Assembly (NCBI RefSeq): GCF_009905375.1
Contig: NC_133649.1
Location: 233,157,792 to 233,221,791, forward strand
Length of the DNA stretch: 64,000 bases
Origin: Apium graveolens
Lineage: Eukaryota; Streptophyta; Magnoliopsida; Apiales; Apiaceae
Direction: 5' to 3'
The translations under genes were made by a program, and so were the position numbers. Shown here piece after piece: positions 58,636 to 64,000 of this stretch; positions within the stretch are counted from its first letter, which is position 1; each line of letters begins with the position of its first letter. Below the pieces are notes generated by a model. That model was not told the DNA's origin. It was given only the letters and a program-made list of their open reading frames with translations, and searched no databases.

Positions 58636-60052
58636 ATTCATTCTTCCAAGATCTTGAATCTGTTTACTTTCAGATTTTTCTCTGATACCACTTGTTAGGA
58701 AATGAATAACACACAGAGGGGGGGGGGGGTGAATGTGTTTTACTGCTTTTATGCTTTTCTTGATCTTTTTATGGTTGAACAAGGTAAATTAAATCTTGCA
58801 GTGAAATGTGTTACTGCAGAAATTAAACATGCAATAATAAAGAACACAGATCTTTCAAAACTCACTTAATTTTATATTAAAATTAAGAATATTTTGCTAC
58901 AAAATTTCTAGGCTCTTTGTTAATAAAGAGCTTAGCTTTTTCTTGAGAGTGTTACAAGATTTTCTATCTAAATTGTTACAACTGACTAAAGGACCAGTGT
59001 TAACTTTATAATTTAGTTAACTGCTGGTTTACACAGTGTACAATAAGGCATGCTATTAACTTTAGTAAACTGTCACTTGTCATTTCTATTTTAGGAAAAG
59101 TGTATCTTCTATTTCTGGATTAGCATATCTTAGCATCCTGTGTTTACTTTGATCTTCCTTTGTCAGTTAATCTTCACCATTAATCTTGCACATCCTTTAA
59201 GCCGCTTTTTGTAGACTTGGAAATCCAGCTGTTTGGATTGTTTGTTGATTGTAAATCTTGGATATTGAACTAGTCTACAACTTTGTACTTTGATATTTTA
59301 CCTCGAGATCTGCATTTGGTCTATAGAGAACTTGACATCTCGAAAGTATATTGGATTATCGAGATCTCTAGTACCCCATAGTTAATTGACTTGTAGAGGT
59401 CTCTGAGTTCTCTATAAGAGAATTTGGCTTGTCGAGATCTCTAGTCTTCATATCTTCACTTTGACTTATCGATATCTTTGAGTTCTCTAGTGGCTTATTG
59501 ACTTATTGAAAACTCAGAGTTCTCTAGTCAAATTTAACTTGTCGATAACTCAGAGTTCTCTAGTGAATTTTGGCTTATCGATATCTCTGAGTTCTCTAGT
59601 GGAATTTGATTTATCGATAACTAAGAGTTCTCTAATGAATGTTGACTTGTCGATAACTCTGAGTTCTCTAGTGAAGAAATGACTTGTTGATATCTCCAAT
59701 CTTCATGTCTTCAATTTGGCTTGTCGATATCTCTCTGAGTTCTCTATAAGCTTTTATGACTTCTCAATAAGTCATTTGGAGTTCTCGAGTGAATTCTCTA
59801 TAACACTAAATCTGTGACTTGTAGAGATCTTTGACTTATAATATTTTTATCCAAACAGATTTATTCAACTCCAAGCTTCTTCATAATTCTTCTGAGGTAT
59901 GATCTTCTTGATCTTCTTCCAGATAGAATCCTTAGGCTTGATACTGTTTAAATAAAAAGACTCCAGTCTGCTCTTTTACATTTTTACAGACTTTAGATGT
60001 TATAAGTACAAATACAAACTAAGATTACAATACAACTTATTTAGGGTTGTCA
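58636..60052 (-). mobile_element. Copia H remnant: primer site and 5' LTR
   Basis: 58636-58678 is a scrap of the internal region, then tctctgatacca (58679-58690, initiator Met primer site) and the LTR 58693 to about 60052 (tgttagg...gttgtca). The outer end is less certain. A G-run of about 12 lies near 58719. 59300-59840 contains about ten copies of a 45-50-bp unit. Confidence 0.7.
59300..59840. repeat. Tandem repeats in copia H LTR
   Basis: Imperfect unit of about 47 bp with the words ttgtcgata(a/t)ctctga followed by gttctctagtgaatttgg, about ten copies. No coding potential. Confidence 0.75.
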
Positions 60053-60727
60053 ATTTGACTTAGTCTTGTTAAAGTGCATGCATGTCTTGCACAACATAAA
60101 TGCTGATCTATTTTTGGGTGAAGCTTTGATTCTAAGGAAGCATAAAAATATGACAGAGATTGGAGATAATGTGATGCTTGAAGACTTGCAGGAGATTATA
60201 TCAGTTCAAATTGTTATTGATCTTGTTGGAGAAAAACTGATCTATTTTCTGGAGTCTGGGAGAAGATTAAGGTTGACTCAAGAACGGATAGAAGACAAAC
60301 CATGACAAGAGTTAGAATTTGTTGCTAACATTCTTAGGGTAACTAACTCTGTAACTTCCAGATGGTCTAAATTTTTGAAGAACTTAATACAGTTAAAGTA
60401 GAGAGGGCTTACTTACAAGTCGAACTACAATCTAAAATACATTGATCAAACTGAATATGTTATTGATATTCCTATTGGAGGAGCCAAAATATAAATGAGT
60501 CTAGGAAGGGAAGTCTTAACTTTCAATTCTGATGGAAACAAGAACTGGATGATCTATCACTTGGAAATTCAAAACTACATGACATTAGGGTAGCCATCTA
60601 TCAAAATGATGAAACAACAAATGAGCTAAAAGAACACAAACAGAAGATGCAATGGTACTTGGATGTTATGGAAGAAAATCTACTAATGAAGTTCCTTGAA
60701 GAAGCTACAAACTGTGTTAGAGTTTAG
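60053..60727 (+). pseudogene. Copia I third ORF, C-terminal remnant
   Basis: The C-terminal domain of the third-ORF family, heavily decayed: VGEKLIYFLESGRRLRLT matches EEIMYFFRDGKVKSFT in C, and KLHDIRVAIYQNDETTNELK matches NDLRAAIYQTGEDTAELK in D. Several stops and shifts. Interrupted on the left by copia H. Confidence 0.6.
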
Positions 60728-60859
60728 GAATGAAGAATGAAGTATGATAATCACTGTCTGTAAGATTGTATATGCTTATTTGATTTCTGCATTTAGATAG
60801 TTTTGACATCATCAATTTGAACTTGTACATAATTATATAATACACAAGTTGGGGGAGAT
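60728..60859 (+). other. Copia I 3' spacer and polypurine tract
   Basis: Ends in acacaagttgggggagat (about 60842-60859), as in A, B and D. Confidence 0.75.
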
Positions 60860-61365
60860 TGTTAGATATAATTGATGATATCATGATATAAACTATCAGA
60901 TTTTATTAGCAGGACTTAATATCAGTATTTACTGAAGGTGATGTCATCAGTACTTGTCTATCAGTACTTGATGATCAACATTTGATGTCATCGGGATTTA
61001 GTCACTTAAGTAGATATTCGAGAAGGAAAATGATTGCAAAATTCAAGGCGGTGAAGGACTTTATTTCAGAAGCAATCAGACATGGATATGTATTAGGTTT
61101 CCTTATTGTAATAGAATATAATTCTTATTGACTGTGTAACTGTGCACTATATAAGCACAAATTAGGTTTACACTATGGGTGTTATAAATTGTTATATCTT
61201 TCATATAACCTAGCAACTCTCAAGGATAATTGTTCATCCTTTGAGAGAGTACTTTTGTAATCATTTTTCATCTGTTAATATAAAAACTGTTGATTCTATT
61301 AACTATTATCGATTTGTTTGCATAAACTGTATTCACCCCCTCTACAGTTGATTACAGACCTAACA
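60860..61365 (+). repeat. Copia I 3' LTR
   Basis: 506 bp, tgttagatat...cagacctaaca, with attcaccccctctacag near the end as in A. It is clearly related to the A/D LTR but shorter and diverged. No target duplication can be checked. Confidence 0.8.
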
Positions 61366-62429
61366 TCCAAGTAGCTAACAACATTAAGAAACTTGAGATT
61401 TAAACGAGCGTATATAATAATTATAGTACTTCTTGTCATTTTTGTTGATTACGTGAATCCGTTGCATTTGTAGAAAGACTGAGGAAGATCAGAGAGAAAA
61501 CTAAGCTTGCAATGCAGGATCCTAAGGTGATGTCATGTAAGAATAATGTTACATACTACACAATAATGCAAATAATATGTAATCAAACATAAAATTCAAA
61601 TTACCGAGTAAATGTTATCTGTAACCTGGACTTTTCAGTTCCGCTGTTGTACCAGTGTTAGAGTAGGAGAAGACATGAATGTTGCTATATGGGGTTATAG
61701 GTTCAGAGAAGGAACTGGTCTTGGTACACATGTCCTGCATCCTTGAGTAACATGGTACATACTTAATGAAATAGCATATAAAGATCGATTTTGTTACCTC
61801 CAAATTTACAGATTTATATTTCCATCAAAGTTGTTGGTGTAATAACTATGGAGTGGTTTCTTCTATTATATGGCCATGTAACTATGTATTCTTATGTAGT
61901 AAAGATATTCCATCTAGGCTTCTCGCACTGAACTTTTTTACTTGTAATGTGATTGTACATCGGGTACTCTCTCTTTTTTAGATGATCTTCAAATTCTTTT
62001 TTGCTTGCATTTTTTTAAATGGTCAAATTTACTAGGTTACCTTCAATCCATTTCTAATTATCAAATTAACTGGAATGTAGTTTATGTGTGTCTAATGAAT
62101 ATCTCGCAAAAGTGTTCAGCATCTATTAGAGGGCGGTTTGAAGTGTTGTATAGATGAGTTTTAATAATACTTGTTGTATAGTTAAGTTTGCTATTTAGTT
62201 TTTGTATTAGATTTTTGGTGGATGTTGTATTAGACGGCTTGGACCTTGTATATCTAGATGGCTTTAACTTTGGATTTATGTTTATGAAATGACTTATAGG
62301 ATTTTTAATGGGAAACATTACTTTTAAATGTCCTTCGTTTTCTTTATTATATAAAATTTTGTGGATATGCATGCAAATTGTAGATATTAATTTTAAATAA
62401 TGTGAAATTCAAAAATGTATTTGTTGATT
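61366..62429. other. Unique-looking flank with two possible exons
   Basis: About 61477-61532 could be an exon (acceptor ttgtag, RLRKIREKTKLAMQDPK, donor gtgatg). 61636-61743 could be the next (acceptor tttcag, FRCCTSVRVGEDMNVAIWGY and on to TGA). The frames join, but I recognise no family, so this is weak. Nothing else is supported. Confidence 0.2.
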
Positions 62430-62742
62430 TAAAAAAATAACGGTAACACTAATTTTGATGTAACAAAAACTATAGTGGTGTGACTATAGGTCTACAGTTA
62501 CAGTAATATTGGTGTTACAAAAAATGGGAAAGTGTAGGCATAGACCCTCTATGGTCACACTTCATCAATGTAACCTAAAAATAAAAAATGTAACCATAGA
62601 CCCCTAAGATGACGCCCACATGATGACGAACTGGTTTTTCGAAAAAGTGTGACCATAGACCTTTCTTTAACCTATAATTACACTTTTTGGCCTTCAACAA
62701 CACTTTTTTTTACCGTGACAACAAGTCATATATGGTGCAGTG
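62430..62742. mobile_element. CACTA-like element end with subterminal repeats
   Basis: Repeated words of the form (a)gtgtgaccatagacc in both orientations: about 62478-62493, 62531-62546, 62550-62562 (inverted), 62589-62604, 62645-62662. Plant CACTA transposons carry such arrays next to their ends. A terminal ...cagtg at 62738-62742 differs by one base from the canonical tagtg. The other end was not found. Confidence 0.45.
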
Positions 62743-62754
62743 TCACTACAACTA

Positions 62755-62883
62755 TTTAGTCTGATAAGTTTAAGTAGTTGAACACTCTTAACTTGATCAT
62801 CTTGAAAACACTCAAACATTGTTTTTAAGAAAGCAAAATCAATAAAACACATTCACCCCCTTTGTGTGCACTTCATACCTAAT
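62755..62883 (+). repeat. Fragment of a copia LTR 3' end
   Basis: aaaacacattcaccccct followed by ttgtgtgcacttcatacctaa matches, in plus orientation, the terminus of copia H's LTR (reverse of 58700-58745). No primer site follows, so it is a scrap or eroded solo LTR. Confidence 0.45.
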
Positions 62884-63031
62884 AATAAATAATTTACTTT
62901 TTTCTTTTGTTAATAGTTCCTCCTATAAGAAAAAAGTGTAAAAATTATTGAATAACCATTATCAACCTTTCAAGCATCAATATTGCTCCACAAACGCTTA
63001 TAATAATTGCTTCCGGTCAAGACTTTTCTAA

Positions 63032-63240
63032 GATGGTTTGTTGAATTTTCTTCATTTATATATTTTTGAAAGACAATAAGATTTTTAGGAAAATAATAAG
63101 ATACTAACTTTGTCTTGAATATATAAGTGAATTGAAATATGATGGTATGCTGAATTTTCTTCACTAGAATATTTATAAAAGGTAATAAGATTTTTTTAGA
63201 GAAATAGTAAGAAACTAACTTTGACTTGAATGTTTAGCGA
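63032..63240. repeat. Tandem duplication of about 105 bp
   Basis: Two diverged units, each starting gatggt(t/a)tg(t/c)tgaatttt and continuing through taataagattttt and actaactttg(t/a)cttgaat. Non-coding. Confidence 0.55.
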
Positions 63241-64000
63241 ATGCCAAAATTAATATGGTGGAAAAAATTTTAAATAATAAGAAGATGGTAATTTGATTAA
63301 AGAAAAAAATTTATAGATAAATTTTAGGAAAATAATAAGATGAATATATTGAGTTAAGAGAAAAGTTTATTAACATGGTAGAGAAACTTTTGGTCTTTTG
63401 GATGATAATAATAATATGTTAAGTTGAGTAAAGAGGAAAGTTTTAAAAAAATTAGGTAAACACCCATGTTTTTTCCTTTATATAAGCATGTTGATGAATA
63501 ATTTTTTAAAAATTTCAAATAATTAAGTATGTTGAGGTATTTTAAAAATACGATTTTTTGCAAAAATACTTTTGCAAAACTATTTCTTTTACAAAAATTA
63601 AAATTTTGATTTTTTAACAAAAATATGATTCGTAACCGAATACAAACAACCAAAATCAACTTTAATTATTTTTTAGAAAAAATATTTTTTTGACCGAATA
63701 CAATCTCGACTGAAACCAAAATCGACTTAAGTTATCTTTCAAAAAAATGTAAAAAAAAAAGTTGCATCCGGTTGGTTTGGTTGCATTTTAATGATAACAG
63801 AAAATAGTAAAACCACTTAAAAACGTTGAAAAATGAGTGGTTTTTGAAATATTTTTATGATATAAACCATTTTATAATTTTTTTTGGACTAAATTATAAT
63901 TTTAATTATTATTGAAAGCAATCAAAATAAAATCTATATATTCTTAAAGTGTACTCCTTAATTTACCCATTTTCCAAATGGGTACCCATAACCCATATTA
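63241..64000. other. AT-rich terminal stretch
   Basis: A/T-runs and short repeats (for example gaaaataataagat, accgaatacaa at two places near 63635 and 63690). No gene seen. Confidence 0.4.

Noticed and set aside
59300..59840. CRISPR-like array
   Set aside because: Units are imperfect and tandem without unique spacers, lie in a plant LTR, and have no associated genes.
62082..62372. Minus-strand ORF of 96 codons near the CACTA-like repeats
   Set aside because: Low-complexity Lys/Asn/Ser/Thr composition in AT-rich DNA, no domain, no splice or promoter support.

Overview
This is repeat-dense nuclear DNA from a flowering plant, almost certainly a eudicot. The evidence is a low GC content, plant-type Ty1/copia and Ty3/gypsy elements (initiator-Met-tRNA primer sites on the copias, an Athila-type primer site), a Mutator-like transposase with introns and GT-AG splice sites, and CACTA-type subterminal repeats. 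The copia gag and third-ORF style recalls asterid and perhaps Apiaceae genomes, but that is an impression from memory, not a database result. I see no intact host gene, no tRNA or rRNA gene, and nothing bacterial.

Layout, left half (1-45572): a nest of LTR retrotransposons inside one another. Copia C (+) is the base; it occupies 2213-4481 and resumes at 44537-45572. Copia D (+) lies against its left side (3' end only, 1-2212). Copia B (-) sits in C between two copies of the 5-bp duplication acata. B is itself broken twice. Ty3/gypsy element E (-, 4519-15136) sits in B's 3' LTR (aatac/aatat), and copia A (+, 20108-37163) sits in B's spacer (ggctc/ggctc). A is in turn split in gag by F (21932-25635), a 3.7-kb LTR-like insert flanked by attat/attat. 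The order of insertion is therefore readable: C, then B, then A and E, then F inside A.

Right half (45573-64000): remains of a Mutator-like transposase (46540-47682, +) facing a small GRF-zinc-finger gene (47955-48441, -); an Athila-type gypsy with 5' LTR, gag and protease but no reverse transcriptase (48610 to about 52641); a second GRF-zinc-finger exon (53947-54087); a truncated copia G (-, about 54425-58635) inserted just inside copia H, whose primer site and 5' LTR remain (58636-60052); the 3' end of copia I (+, 60053-61365); then AT-rich DNA with CACTA-like terminal repeats and an LTR scrap.

How the parts work together: each complete element encodes Gag, protease, integrase, reverse transcriptase and RNase H for copy-and-paste transposition, and most reading frames are now broken. 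Two features go beyond the standard set. (1) Copias A, B, C, D and I carry a long third ORF after pol. In A this ORF and a separate 89-aa ORF each have their own TATA box and leader, as if expressed from subgenomic promoters. (2) Gypsy E carries a three-exon gene on the opposite strand between pol and the 3' LTR. It has its own TATA promoter, a cluster of TGGGCY boxes, and a field of TTCGACC/GGTCGAA repeats that includes a 24-bp perfect palindrome. A further pattern recurs in unrelated copias: a family-specific 10-12-base motif is iterated in the internal region, and its reverse complement occurs in the LTR.
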